From Pedobacter psychroterrae (lineage in GTDB: Bacteria > Bacteroidota > Bacteroidia > Sphingobacteriales > Sphingobacteriaceae), in contig NZ_SJSL01000004.1 in assembly GCF_004331695.1 (NCBI RefSeq), positions 62,001 through 126,000 on the forward strand: a DNA stretch of 64,000 nucleotides, written 5' to 3'. The notes under the pieces are model-generated. The model did no database searches. It was not told the origin of the DNA and saw nothing but the letters and a program-made list of their open reading frames with translations. The stretch's first letter is position 1, and each line of letters opens with the position of its first letter. Below, piece by piece: positions 44,275-54,000 of the stretch. The position numbers and the translations under genes were made by a program.

Positions 44275-45210
44275 TTATGCTTCCAGATCATTGATCAGAT
44301 AAGGAGCACCTGCCTTGGCACGTTTGCCCTTATACTTCTCAAAGTAATAATCTACCCTGCCCAGATTAATCCCCGCAAAACCTACCTGATTAATCGTAGT
44401 AATGCCACCACTCAAATTCTTAACATCCTCAGGAACATCCATAAACGTATGCGTATGTCCACCAATTATTAAATCAATATTACTCGTCTGCGCCGCCAGC
44501 ACCTGGTCTGAAACTTTTGCAGAAGCATATTTATAACCAAGATGAGAAAGGCAGATCACCAGGTCACAATCCAAATCTTTCTTTAACAAAGCAGCTATTT
44601 CATTGGCTTTTAAAACAGGGTTCAGATATACCGTATCACCATAATTGTTTTCCTCCACAAGCCCTTTGAGTTCAATACCGACCCCAAAAACCCCAATCTT
44701 CAATCCCTGCTTTTTAAAGATCTTATACGGCTGCGTAGCACCTTTCAATAGCGTATTAGAAAAGTCGTAATTACTACAAATGATCGGAAAATTAGCATGC
44801 GGCAACTGCTTATGAAAACCTTCCAGTCCATTATCAAAGTCATGGTTGCCCATCGTAGCCGCATCATAGCCCATGGCCGTCATCAGCTTCATCTCCACCT
44901 CCCCACCGTACAAATTAAAATAAGGCGTTCCCTGAAAGATATCACCCGCATCTAATAACAGCACATTCTGCTCCTCGGCCCTGATCCTTTTAATCAATGC
45001 CGCACGCCTGGCCACACCGCCCAGGCCCTGGTTCCTCGATCCGTCCATCGGAAAAGGTTCAACCCTGCTGTGGACATCATTGGTATGTAAGATCGTCAAC
45101 TTCACCACATCCCCTGCTGCCATTGCCTCAAAAGGATTAATTGCAAGTGCAGCGGCAGCCAAACCTCCTGTTTTGATAAAATTGCGGCGCTTAATAAGTA
45201 ATTCTTCCAT
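44275..45210 (-). CDS. Metallophosphatase, 5'-nucleotidase N-terminal half (Tat-exported)
   Basis: A 311-residue calcineurin-like phosphoesterase corresponding to the catalytic metal-binding half of UshA-type 5'-nucleotidases. A twin-arginine signal is seen at the N terminus (KRRNFIKTGGLAAAALAI, Arg8-Arg9). Metal ligands lie in LTILHTNDVHSRVEP, LLDAGDIFQGTPYF, ATMGNHDFDNG and IIGGHTHTFMD. It would hydrolyse nucleotides or other phosphate esters in the periplasm. The C-terminal substrate-binding domain of the usual single-chain enzyme is missing. It is supplied by the gene just upstream, whose end overlaps this start by 20 bp. Confidence 0.92.
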   Translation of the reverse strand: MEELLIKRRNFIKTGGLAAAALAINPFEAMAAGDVVKLTILHTNDVHSRVEPFPMDGSRNQGLGGVARRAALIKRIRAEEQNVLLLDAGDIFQGTPYFNLYGGEVEMKLMTAMGYDAATMGNHDFDNGLEGFHKQLPHANFPIICSNYDFSNTLLKGATQPYKIFKKQGLKIGVFGVGIELKGLVEENNYGDTVYLNPVLKANEIAALLKKDLDCDLVICLSHLGYKYASAKVSDQVLAAQTSNIDLIIGGHTHTFMDVPEDVKNLSGGITTINQVGFAGINLGRVDYYFEKYKGKRAKAGAPYLINDLEA

Positions 45211-45964
45211 CTAGTTGAGCAGTTATGGTTTTGCCTTCAGCTTGCTTGTCTTTTACCTCATTCAATAAAGCGTCCCGGACCTTCAGTCCCAGTACTTTTT
45301 TTTCAACCGGATCCTTAAACCCAAGTGTATTATCGCCCCCATTTGAAACATAATCCGATGTGAGCACCCTGTAATTCCTGCTAATGTCGAACGCCTTTCC
45401 GTTGATCACCACATCCACCGGCTTTTTGTCTTTGATCTTCATGCGCAGTCCCGCTACCGGCTGCCCTTTAGAAGCGGCTATAAATTCCAACAATCGCTGG
45501 GCTTCAGTTCCTTTAATCGTGCAGACCACCAGTTCATTCTCAAAAGGCATCAGTTCAAATATATTAGAAACAGTAATCGGGCCTTTAGGCAAATCTACGC
45601 GGATACCTCCTTTTGTACTGGGCATCGCAAAATCGATCGCTGTATCCATCTTTCTTGCCTGAACCAGCGTAGCATCAGCAAAGAAGTTACTCAGCAGGCT
45701 TTCTGGCAAAGTATCACTGCTTTTTTTAGACATAGCCAAAGCCGAATGTCCGATCACCCGGTTCATTTGCGAATCCAATCCAGCTTTATAGGGCAGGTAA
45801 GTTTTCAGTACAGCACTGTCGACGGCTATTGAGACATTAACCGGATATTCTATCCTTTCTGCTTTAACCAATTCGTAAGCTGATGAACAAGATATTGCTG
45901 ACAGTAAATAAATTAAACTAACAAAACTTACTAGTCTTTTAACAACTTTAGTAGAACTTAGCAT
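45191..45964 (-). CDS. 5'-nucleotidase C-terminal domain lipoprotein
   Basis: A 257-residue lipoprotein (signal ending LLSAISCSSAY, Cys26 lipidated) consisting of the substrate-binding domain of 5'-nucleotidases without the metallophosphatase half. The domain pattern is NFFADATLVQARKMDTAIDFAMPS, GPITVSNIFELMPFENELVVCTIKG and the nucleoside-stacking region NYRVLTSDYVSNGGDNTLGF. It lies first in the operon and overlaps the catalytic partner gene by 20 bp, so the two proteins are probably made together. How a lipid-anchored domain meets a Tat-exported soluble one is not evident. Confidence 0.9.
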   Translation of the reverse strand: MLSSTKVVKRLVSFVSLIYLLSAISCSSAYELVKAERIEYPVNVSIAVDSAVLKTYLPYKAGLDSQMNRVIGHSALAMSKKSSDTLPESLLSNFFADATLVQARKMDTAIDFAMPSTKGGIRVDLPKGPITVSNIFELMPFENELVVCTIKGTEAQRLLEFIAASKGQPVAGLRMKIKDKKPVDVVINGKAFDISRNYRVLTSDYVSNGGDNTLGFKDPVEKKVLGLKVRDALLNEVKDKQAEGKTITAQLDGRITY

Positions 45965-46000
45965 GATACAAAAATACGTTAAACCTTCAATCTGGGTGTT

Positions 46001-46041
46001 AACAAAAAGAGAAATCCATGTTAAGGATTTCTCTTTTTGTT
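46001..46041 (-). terminator. Strong terminator after the glutathione peroxidase gene
   Basis: A 17-bp perfect stem (46001-46017 with 46025-46041) with a 7-nt loop. On the minus strand the 3' arm ends CTCTTTTTGTT, a good T tract. It closes the peroxidase transcript and insulates the nucleotidase operon. Confidence 0.85.
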
Positions 46042-46062
46042 ATACCTGCCATTCAATAAGCT

Positions 46063-46575
46063 CTATAGGTTCTTTACAACGTCTTCGCTAAGCGGGGTAG
46101 TTTTAGAACGGAACCTATGTACCAGCTGGCCTTTTTCATCAATCAGGAATTTCTCAAAATTCCATTTAATATCTCCTTTAAAATCAGGGTTTTCTGCTGT
46201 AGTCAGGTATTTAAACAGCGGAGTAATGTCTTCGCCTAATACGCTGGTTTTTTCGGCCATTAAAAAAGTAACAGCAAACTTTGAAGTACAGAACTCTTTG
46301 ATCTCACTGTTGGTGGCCAACTCCTGTCCGCCAAAATTACCTGCCGGAAATCCTATCAGTACCAGGTTTTTGCCATATTTCTTATGCAATTTTTCAAGAT
46401 CTTCATACTGAGGGGTAAAACCACATTTAGATGCAGTATTTACAATCATGATCTTCTTTCCTTTAAACTTCGAAAGCTTAATTTCCTTGCCTTCAATAGT
46501 TTTAAAAGAATAATCGTACACACCTTTTGCAGGAGGTGTAAAAAACAAACTAAGGAATATTAATAATGTGTTCAT
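46063..46575 (-). CDS. Glutathione peroxidase family thiol peroxidase
   Basis: A 170-residue peroxidase that reduces peroxides using thioredoxin or a similar thiol. The catalytic cysteine is in IVNTASKCGFTPQYEDLE (Cys51), in place of selenocysteine. The Gln and Trp of the catalytic set are in PAGNFGGQE and IKWNFEKFLID. EFCTSKFAVTF may hold the resolving cysteine. The N terminus MNTLLIFLSLFFTPPAKG is hydrophobic and could be a signal sequence, so a periplasmic location is possible though not certain. The gene is isolated between a terminator and a 390-bp AT-rich region. Confidence 0.92.
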   Translation of the reverse strand: MNTLLIFLSLFFTPPAKGVYDYSFKTIEGKEIKLSKFKGKKIMIVNTASKCGFTPQYEDLEKLHKKYGKNLVLIGFPAGNFGGQELATNSEIKEFCTSKFAVTFLMAEKTSVLGEDITPLFKYLTTAENPDFKGDIKWNFEKFLIDEKGQLVHRFRSKTTPLSEDVVKNL

Positions 46576-46964
46576 AATATGGTTTTTTTTTAGAATTGAA
46601 TCTGATAAAATGTTATCTGGTATAGCGTAACTTAATGTGTTTTGGGTATGTCAATATATTATCATGCTAACGTACTTACGAAGTTAAGTACAATAACGTT
46701 GCATTAATATAATAATTACGTAAAAAGATTTTACCTGTCTCAGCGCTAATGCTAACATACCGTTTGCTTATTGCTAACTGATTTTCTTTTGGATTTCTCT
46801 TGCTATTCTTTTGCTTTTCTCTCTCTATTGTCTCGCTCAGGCAACATAAAACCTGATAATACCCGATTTTCTAGCGGGTAAAAATAAATACAAAACTACT
46901 TGGCGCTGGCTTGGAATGTAATTATCTTAGGCTTAACTGACTATTAACAAATAAAAAAACTATT
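46576..46964. other. AT-rich intergenic region between the peroxidase and DUF6266 genes
   Basis: About 390 bases with no convincing coding frame. A short hairpin, TACCCG/CGGGTA (46860-46865 with 46875-46880), followed by A-rich sequence is the only visible structure. There is a pyrimidine-rich run around 46785-46840. No exact TAnnTTTG element sits near either flanking gene. Confidence 0.4.
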
Positions 46965-47042
46965 ATGGCAAGATTAAAATTTGGCCCATGGGGCGGTATT
47001 ATTTGAAAACTAGGAAATCATGTTGGCTACATTAGAAAAGGT
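46965..47042 (+). other. Orphaned N-terminal codons of the DUF6266 gene, ended by in-frame TGA
   Basis: ATG at 46965 opens MARLKFGPWGGII, the usual N terminus of DUF6266 proteins, then meets TGA at 47004-47006 where a glycine codon (GGA) would be expected. The same frame continues KLGNHVGYIRKG straight into the longer frame that begins at 47043. One base change (G to T) explains the break. Confidence 0.8.
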
Positions 47043-47639
47043 ATGGCCATTTTGAGGATGAGATCCCATCCCTCTACCAAAAAAAGGACTGATAAACAAA
47101 AAGCCACCACTCAGCGCTTTCAGTTGATTAATAAATTCGTTGCAAGGATTAATGGTTTTACCAATGTCGGTTTTGATGTAGCATCGCGGAAAGTATCACC
47201 GACTGCACAAAATCTTGCAACATCGTATAATATAAAGAACGCAATCTTTGGTGAATATCCGGGCCAGAAAATTGACTTTTCAAAAGTGAGGGTTTGCGAG
47301 GGAATTCTGCCGCTGTCGGCAAATATCAATGTAACAGCTGAAGATCAGGGAAACGAGATTAAATTGGTGTTTAGCTGGAATGTAGATCCTGACATCCAAT
47401 ATCCCCGAAATCGCGATCAGGTAATGATGCTCGCCTATTTGCCAGAGAATGAAAGCGCTGAATATCTGGATAGCGGAGCCAGACGAAGCGCGGGACAGGA
47501 TTCTTTATTGATCGGAAGAAATTACGGGAGTGTAAACTTACCCAAGCTAAATACTTATGCGGAAACCTATATTGCTTTTGTAGCCAATGACAGGGATAGC
47601 ATTACCAATAGCTATTATTGTGGCAGGATTTATTTTTAA
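47043..47639 (+). CDS. DUF6266 family protein, N terminus cut off by a nonsense codon
   Basis: The downstream part (198 residues) of a DUF6266-type protein. That family of about 210-220 residues is common in Sphingobacteria and of unknown function. Recognisable parts are the basic region RSHPSTKKRTDKQKATTQRFQLINKFVA, the SYNIKNAIFGEYPG segment and a C-terminal beta-rich domain closing TYIAFVANDRDSITNSYYCGRIYF. The conserved first 25 residues lie upstream in the same frame behind a TGA. Translation could restart at the ATG at 47043, giving a shortened protein, or the gene is a recent pseudogene. The rest of the frame is undamaged, so the mutation is either recent or tolerated. No neighbours suggest a role. 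Confidence 0.75.
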   Translation: MAILRMRSHPSTKKRTDKQKATTQRFQLINKFVARINGFTNVGFDVASRKVSPTAQNLATSYNIKNAIFGEYPGQKIDFSKVRVCEGILPLSANINVTAEDQGNEIKLVFSWNVDPDIQYPRNRDQVMMLAYLPENESAEYLDSGARRSAGQDSLLIGRNYGSVNLPKLNTYAETYIAFVANDRDSITNSYYCGRIYF

Positions 47640-47818
47640 GCAGGCAATTAGATATCCTGACGGGCTGAAAGCAGGCCATTTGCTGTTTTTCCTCCTGCTT
47701 CAATCAGATGTTTCTAAGTATTAGAATTGAGCCTTTTAGAAAATAAATTATTAGAAAATACAGATCGGATTTTGAAGTTAGGCTTAATTATAGCTTTATT
47801 TGCAGAAAAACCTCCTGA

Positions 47819-50437
47819 ATGGCTAAGAATTTATTAATAGTTGAATCTCCTGCAAAAGCTAAAACCATAGAAGGATATTTAGGTAAAGATTTCCTTGTAA
47901 AATCAAGTTACGGACACATCCGGGACCTGATAAAAGGCGATATGGGCATAGATATCAATAATAACTTTTCTCAGACTTATGAAGTTCCGGCTGATAAGAA
48001 ACAGGTAGTAGCCGAGCTGAAGAAGCTAGCCAAGGAAGCCGAAATGGTATGGTTAGCATCCGATGAGGACCGAGAGGGAGAAGCGATATCATGGCATTTA
48101 TTTGAAACGCTCGGATTGAAAGAAGCTACTACAAAGCGTATTGTTTTTCATGAGATCACCAAACCGGCAATACTTAAGGCGATTGAAACCCCGCGTACCA
48201 TAGACTATAACCTGGTTCATGCACAGCAGGCACGCCGTGTGCTGGACAGACTAGTGGGATTTGAACTGTCGCCGGTATTGTGGAAAAAGATCAAGCCTTC
48301 ATTGTCTGCAGGCCGTGTGCAATCTGTTGCCGTACGACTGATAGTAGACAGAGAACGCGAAGTAAATAAATTTAATGCTACGGCAGCGTTTAAAATCTCA
48401 GCTTCCTTCTCTACCGGAAAAGGCAGGGAAATTGTCAAAGCAGAACTGCCACAACGATTTGAAAAAGAAGTAGATGCTGAGGCTTTTTTAAAAGACTGCA
48501 TCAATGCGGGCTTTAATGTGGCAGGGTTGGAAACCAGACCTGCCAAACGCAATCCCGCTGCACCGTTTACTACGTCTACCCTGCAACAGGAAGCTTCACG
48601 TAAGCTTGGATATTCTGTTTCGAGAACAATGCAGATCGCTCAGCGACTGTATGAAAGCGGACGCATCACCTATATGAGGACGGATTCTGTGAATTTGTCC
48701 GAGACTGCATTGCAGGCGGCGGCATCTGAGATCAAATCGGCCTGGGGTGATAAATATCATCAGTTGAGAGTATATAAAACCAAATCTGCAGGTGCGCAGG
48801 AGGCTCACGAGGCCATCCGTCCTACTTATTTCAATCACCATACTGTTCCCGGAGATAGTTCTGAGCAGCGCTTATATGAACTAATCTGGAAACGTGCCAT
48901 TGCTTCGCAAATGAGTGAGGCGTTGTTTGAGAAGACCACTGCGCAGATTGGCATAAGCACCCGCAAGGAGCAGTTGATCGCTGAAGGTGAAGTGCTGAAG
49001 TTTGACGGTTTTTTGAAAGTATACCTTGAGTCGTCTGACGAGGATGATGTAGATGATAGTGAAAATGCAGGTTTGCTGCCGCCATTGGCACGCGGACAAG
49101 CGCTTACGCTGAATGAAATGAACGCTACCGAACGGTTTTCGAGACCACCTGCCCGCTATACTGAGGCATCGCTGGTTAAGAAGCTGGAGGAGCTTGGTAT
49201 TGGCAGGCCATCTACATATGCGCCTACGATCTCTACGATACAAAACCGCGGATATGTGGTGAAGGAAGACCGTGATGGTCGTTCCAGGTCGTTTAGTTCA
49301 TTGGTTTTGGCTGATGGTGCTGTTCGGAAAACGGTAAAAACAGAGATAACTGGTGCCGAGAAAAGCAAATTATTCCCGACAGATATAGGTGAGGTAGTAA
49401 ATGATTTCCTTGTGGAGCATTTTAAGGGCATTGTAGATTTTAATTTCACGGCAAATGTGGAAAAGGAATTTGATGAGATTGCACAGGGATTGCAGGAATG
49501 GACCAAGATGCTCCGCTCCTTCTATACCCCTTTTCATATAGAGGTGGAAACTACGCTGGAAACGGCTGATAGAGCCAATGGAGAGCGCTTATTGGGTGTA
49601 GATCCGCTGAGTGGCAGAAATGTGTATGCCAAAGTAGGCCGGTATGGCCCGCTGGTTCAGATTGGTGAACTGAGCGATGATGAAGGTGCTGAAAAACCGA
49701 AATATGCGAGCTTGTCTAAATCACAGACCGTTGGTACGGTGAGCCTGGAGCAAGCTTTGGAGCAGTTCAAACTGCCTTTTTCTTTAGAAGATTTTGACGG
49801 TAAGGAGGTTTCTGTTGGTGTGGGCAGGTTTGGGCCATATGTGAAATGGGGTGAGGCTTATATCTCGGTTCCTAAAAACGAAGATCCTTTATCGATAGAT
49901 CAGGCGCGTGCACAGGAGATTATTGGCGAAAAGATTACTGCCGATGCACCGATAGCGCATTATGAGGATTTGCCGGTAACGAAGGGTACGGGTAGATTCG
50001 GACCTTTTATAAAATGGAACGACCTGTTTATCAATGTACCTAAGGCGTACGACTTTGAAAATTTGCGCACGCAAGATGTGGAGGAACTGATCCTTAAGAA
50101 GATAGATAAGGAAGCGAACAGGTTTATACAGCAGTGGAACGCAGATAAGATTGCGATAGAAAATGGCAGATGGGGACCATTTATCAGGTTTGGCAAAGAG
50201 ATGCTGAAATTGAGGAAGAACCCGGCTACCAATGATAAATATACGCCAGAGGAGCTTGCTGCTATTTCTTTGGATGAGGTGAAAGCGCTGATAGTAGAAC
50301 AGGTGCCGAATGCATTTGAACCGAAAAAGAAGAAAGCGGCAGTGAAAACAGTTGTGGCCGCAAAAAAGACTGGTGCGGCAGGGAAAAAGGCGACTGGAAC
50401 TAAGACTGCGGCTAAGAAGTCGGTAGCGAAGAAATAG
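47819..50437 (+). CDS. topA: DNA topoisomerase I (type IA)
   Basis: Relaxes negative supercoils by single-strand passage, opposing gyrase. The 872-residue enzyme starts with the Toprim domain (NLLIVESPAKAKTIEGYLG and the DEDREGEAISWH acidic metal motif). The catalytic tyrosine is in GRITYMRTDSVNLS (Tyr285). LEELGIGRPSTYAPTISTIQNRGYV belongs to the core. In place of zinc fingers the C-terminal half carries four Topo_C repeats (GRYGPLVQIGE, GRFGPYVKWGE, GRFGPFIKWND, GRWGPFIRFGK). A roughly 40-residue Lys/Ala-rich tail follows. It begins 180 bp after the DUF6266 gene, and a nested hairpin lies just after the stop. Confidence 0.96.
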   Translation: MAKNLLIVESPAKAKTIEGYLGKDFLVKSSYGHIRDLIKGDMGIDINNNFSQTYEVPADKKQVVAELKKLAKEAEMVWLASDEDREGEAISWHLFETLGLKEATTKRIVFHEITKPAILKAIETPRTIDYNLVHAQQARRVLDRLVGFELSPVLWKKIKPSLSAGRVQSVAVRLIVDREREVNKFNATAAFKISASFSTGKGREIVKAELPQRFEKEVDAEAFLKDCINAGFNVAGLETRPAKRNPAAPFTTSTLQQEASRKLGYSVSRTMQIAQRLYESGRITYMRTDSVNLSETALQAAASEIKSAWGDKYHQLRVYKTKSAGAQEAHEAIRPTYFNHHTVPGDSSEQRLYELIWKRAIASQMSEALFEKTTAQIGISTRKEQLIAEGEVLKFDGFLKVYLESSDEDDVDDSENAGLLPPLARGQALTLNEMNATERFSRPPARYTEASLVKKLEELGIGRPSTYAPTISTIQNRGYVVKEDRDGRSRSFSSLVLADGAVRKTVKTEITGAEKSKLFPTDIGEVVNDFLVEHFKGIVDFNFTANVEKEFDEIAQGLQEWTKMLRSFYTPFHIEVETTLETADRANGERLLGVDPLSGRNVYAKVGRYGPLVQIGELSDDEGAEKPKYASLSKSQTVGTVSLEQALEQFKLPFSLEDFDGKEVSVGVGRFGPYVKWGEAYISVPKNEDPLSIDQARAQEIIGEKITADAPIAHYEDLPVTKGTGRFGPFIKWNDLFINVPKAYDFENLRTQDVEELILKKIDKEANRFIQQWNADKIAIENGRWGPFIRFGKEMLKLRKNPATNDKYTPEELAAISLDEVKALIVEQVPNAFEPKKKKAAVKTVVAAKKTGAAGKKATGTKTAAKKSVAKK

Positions 50438-50443
50438 GCGTTC

Positions 50444-50486
50444 GTCATGCTGAATTTATTTCAGCATAACAGTTTATTAGCATGAC
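50444..50486 (+). terminator. Hairpin with a competing third arm after topA
   Basis: ATGCTGAA (50447-50454) pairs with TTCAGCAT (50460-50467) around a 5-nt loop. Alternatively GTCATGCT (50444-50451) pairs with AGCATGAC (50479-50486). It probably ends the topA transcript or is a small dispersed repeat unit. There is no long T tract. Confidence 0.5.
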
Positions 50487-50512
50487 ATAATGTGTTATGA
50501 TATAGTTTAAAT

Positions 50513-50917
50513 ATGAAAAAAGATCTTCCGGAAAATATAGTTGAGGATGTTGCAATGGCAGTAGTGCTGTTGGGCGAAACGCCTGAAGTTAAGAACTGGA
50601 CGGTATACCTTGTCAATCTTAAAGATAAGGGCATCGATAATGTACTGATCAGCTCTAAGGGTTATGGTGAAAAGGATGGAAAGGCGGTCAAGACTTCCGT
50701 ATTGAGGCATTTCCTGGGGGATGTGGTGGCCAGGTCTTTTAAAGGTGTGGAAGCAATTGATCCGGAGGTTTTTGGCCTGACTAATGAATACTGGTTGAGT
50801 TATTATATGGATGGGGTTATTTATGATAAGAAGTTTATTTTTCTGCCAGAAAGTATCGTAGATGATAATTTAATCCATATTCCCTTGGTGGATGGTCCGG
50901 GTGTAATGATCAGATAG
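50513..50917 (+). CDS. Conserved-looking hypothetical cytoplasmic protein
   Basis: A 134-residue protein without signal or membrane segment. Recognisable features are a mixed alpha/beta pattern (VAMAVVLLGETPEVKNWTVYLVN, NVLISSKGYGEKDGKAVKTSVLRHF) and an acidic C-terminal half ending IHIPLVDGPGVMIR. I cannot place it in a named family. The regular fold-like pattern and a normal start (ATG 74 bp after topA) argue for a real gene. It lies between topA and the alpha-2-macroglobulin gene on the same strand. Confidence 0.75.
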   Translation: MKKDLPENIVEDVAMAVVLLGETPEVKNWTVYLVNLKDKGIDNVLISSKGYGEKDGKAVKTSVLRHFLGDVVARSFKGVEAIDPEVFGLTNEYWLSYYMDGVIYDKKFIFLPESIVDDNLIHIPLVDGPGVMIR

Positions 50918-51005
50918 GGCTTCGAGATGACGATTGCAAATTGAAGTTTGTGATCATCACGCATTTTTAGTACTTTTCCTACGCATCTATAATTTTTTCA
51001 ATCGT

Positions 51006-54000
51006 ATGGAATCCCTACCCCCATCTTCATCAGAAAACACTGATTCATCATCAGGAAACAACAATCCTTCCTCCCGAACGGGGAATCTTTCATTTTTTAA
51101 AAAGTACTGGAAACGCATCATTCTCGGCATGATTGCGGCGCTGATTATTGGAATTGGGGTTGGCTATCTGGCTGTGTTTCTCATAAAAAAGAATAAACCG
51201 AATGACGACAGTCAGAAATATTCAAAGTATATAACGGCTTATACCTCCGGTACGGTTTCTAAAAAAAGCTTCATCAGGTTGCAGCTTGCTTCGCAGGTAA
51301 AGACCATGAGTGATCTTGGCGTGGCAGACAACCGGAATCTATTCAGCTTCTCCCCTTCGGTGAAGGGTAAGGCATATTGGATAGATGCGCAGACAGTGGA
51401 ATTTAGACCAGATGAACCACTTGAAGCCGGTGAAGATTATGAAGTGAGCTTTGATTTGGGCAAGGTAACCGAGACCGAAGAAGGTCTGGAGGAATTTGAA
51501 TTTGACTTTAGGGTCATCAGACCGGGAATGAGTGCTGTACAAAATGGCCTGGTATCGCAAAACAATACCTCCATGGATTATATGCAGCTGAAAGGCGAAA
51601 TTAAAACCTCTGATCAGGAAGATCCTAAAGCCATTGAAAAAGCGCTGGAAGTAGATTTTGCAGATAAGCTGAAGGTGAAATGGGAACATAGACCTGAGTC
51701 TAACAGTTATAGTTTTACCATCGATAGCATTAAAAAAACACCTTCGGTAAGAAACTTGAAGCTGAAATGGTCGGGCGATCCGATCAATGCGGAAGCAGAA
51801 GGCGAGATGGATATCCAGGTGCCAGGTGTGGGGATTTTTACCGTGCTGGACATAAAAGCGGTGCAGGATCAGGAAGATTATGCACTGGTTCAATTTTCAC
51901 AGCCGATTAGTGTGGCGCAGGATTTATCAGGACTGATTTCATTGAGCGGTGTAGGCTCCCCAAGGTATACGGTCGACAGAAGCCAGGTAAAGGTGTATTC
52001 GGCCGATAAACTGGAGGGCAACTATGGTGTGCAGGTGAGTCCGGGTATCGAGAATATTGAAGGTGCTAAATTGCGGGTAGGCAAAACGGCCAATATCGTG
52101 TTTGAAAACAGGAAACCATCGGTTATTATTGCCGGGAGCGGCACGATCATCCCTAATTCCGGAAAACTGGTATTGCCTTTTGAGGCGGTGAACCTGAACG
52201 CCGTGGACGTGACCATCATCAAGATTTATGAGAACAATATTCCGCAGTTTTTTCAGGCGAACAATTTTAAGGGCGAATATGATTTACGTCGTGTAGCCAA
52301 ACCAGTGGTACAGAAAACCATCAGACTGGATGAAGACAAGGCGCTAAATCTTCATAAAAAGAACCGTTTTACGCTTGACCTTGATAAATTACTCAAGACC
52401 GAACCTGGTGCGATGTACCGGATCACGATCGGCTTTAGACATAGTTACAATGTTTTTAAATGTGCGGAAAATGAAGATGAAAATACAGGAGATTCGAGCA
52501 GTTCGGCCGATGAAGAATATTATGGTTACGGGGAGAACATCGACGAAGACGACCAGTTCTGGCAGCTTTATAGCAATGCCTATCCGCGTGGCTTCCGCTG
52601 GGAAGACCGCGACAATCCATGTACCCGCTCCTATTATACCTCAGATAAATGGGCCAGCAGAAATGTAATGGCCTCCAATATTGGCTTGATAGCTAAACGG
52701 GGCAATGACAACAGCATGCTGATCATTGCTACCGACCTGCTAACGGCAAAAACTATGGGTGGCGTAACACTGGAACTACTTGATTATCAGCGACAGGTGA
52801 TCCATACGGTAAAAACCGATGGTGATGGCATGGCTACGTTCGATTTAAAAAGAAAGCCCTTTTTACTGATCGCTAAAAATGGCGATGAACGGGGTTACCT
52901 GAAACTGGATGATGGCAGTTCGCTACCGCTGAGCAGGTTTGATGTAGGCGGTGATGTGGTACAGAAGGGACTGAAAGGATTTATTTACGGTGAGCGTGGT
53001 GTATGGCGGCCCGGCGATTCACTTTATTTATCTTTCGTACTGGAAGATAAACTAAAAACCCTGCCGGGGGGATATCCTGTTACTTTTGAACTCTATAATC
53101 CGAAAGGCCAACTTTTTAAAAGAGTAATTAATGGAAAGCCGCTAAACGGATTTTACGCCTTTAAAACGGCTACTGAAAGCACCTCTCCTACGGGAAATTG
53201 GCTGGTTAAGGTGAAGGCAGGCGGGGCTATGTTTTCTAAGACCGTAAAAATAGAGACTGTGATGCCTAATAGGTTGAAGATCGGCTTTGACATCGGTAAT
53301 GCCGGTTACCTGGGTAGCGGTGGTGTATCGGCGGCGACATTATCTGCCAACTGGTTATTTGGCGCGGTGGGCAAGAACCTGAAGGCCAAGGTGGATGTGA
53401 ACTTAAATACAATGAAAACAACCTTCAAAGGATATGAAGCGTACGACTTTGACAATCCGACGGTTGTCTTTCAGTCGCAGGTAAAGACGATTTTTGAAGG
53501 TACATTGAATGAAAATGGTACTGCTAAGGTCAATACCAGTTTAAATGAAAATAACACTGCTCCTGGTATGCTGAAAGCCAATTTCACGACCAAGGTATTT
53601 GAAGCCGGCGGCGGGTTTAGCATTGATAACTTTAGTATCCCCTACCATGTTTACAGTAGTTATTATGGAATTAAAACCCCTGAAGGCGACCGCTTGAGTG
53701 AAATGCTGGTGACCGGAAAGGACCATAAAGTAGACATCGTAAATGTGGACAGAAACGGTGCGCTGGTAAAGGGAGAGAAAACTGTGAGCGTAGAGCTGTA
53801 CAAATTACAATGGCGCTGGTGGTGGCAGCAGGATGATGAGTATGCGTATGCAGATTTTTCTCAAAACTCTTATAACCAAATGATCAAGAAAGACAATATT
53901 GTTTTGCGTGGCGGTAAGGGAAATTGGACGCTTAGGGTAGACGAACCTGAATGGGGCCGTTACCTGATCCTGGTAAGGGATGCCAATGGTGGGCATGTGA

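Noticed and set aside
47004..47006. Selenocysteine at the in-frame TGA of the DUF6266 gene
   Set aside because: The expected residue is glycine, no SECIS-like hairpin follows the codon, and the glutathione peroxidase in the same window uses plain cysteine.
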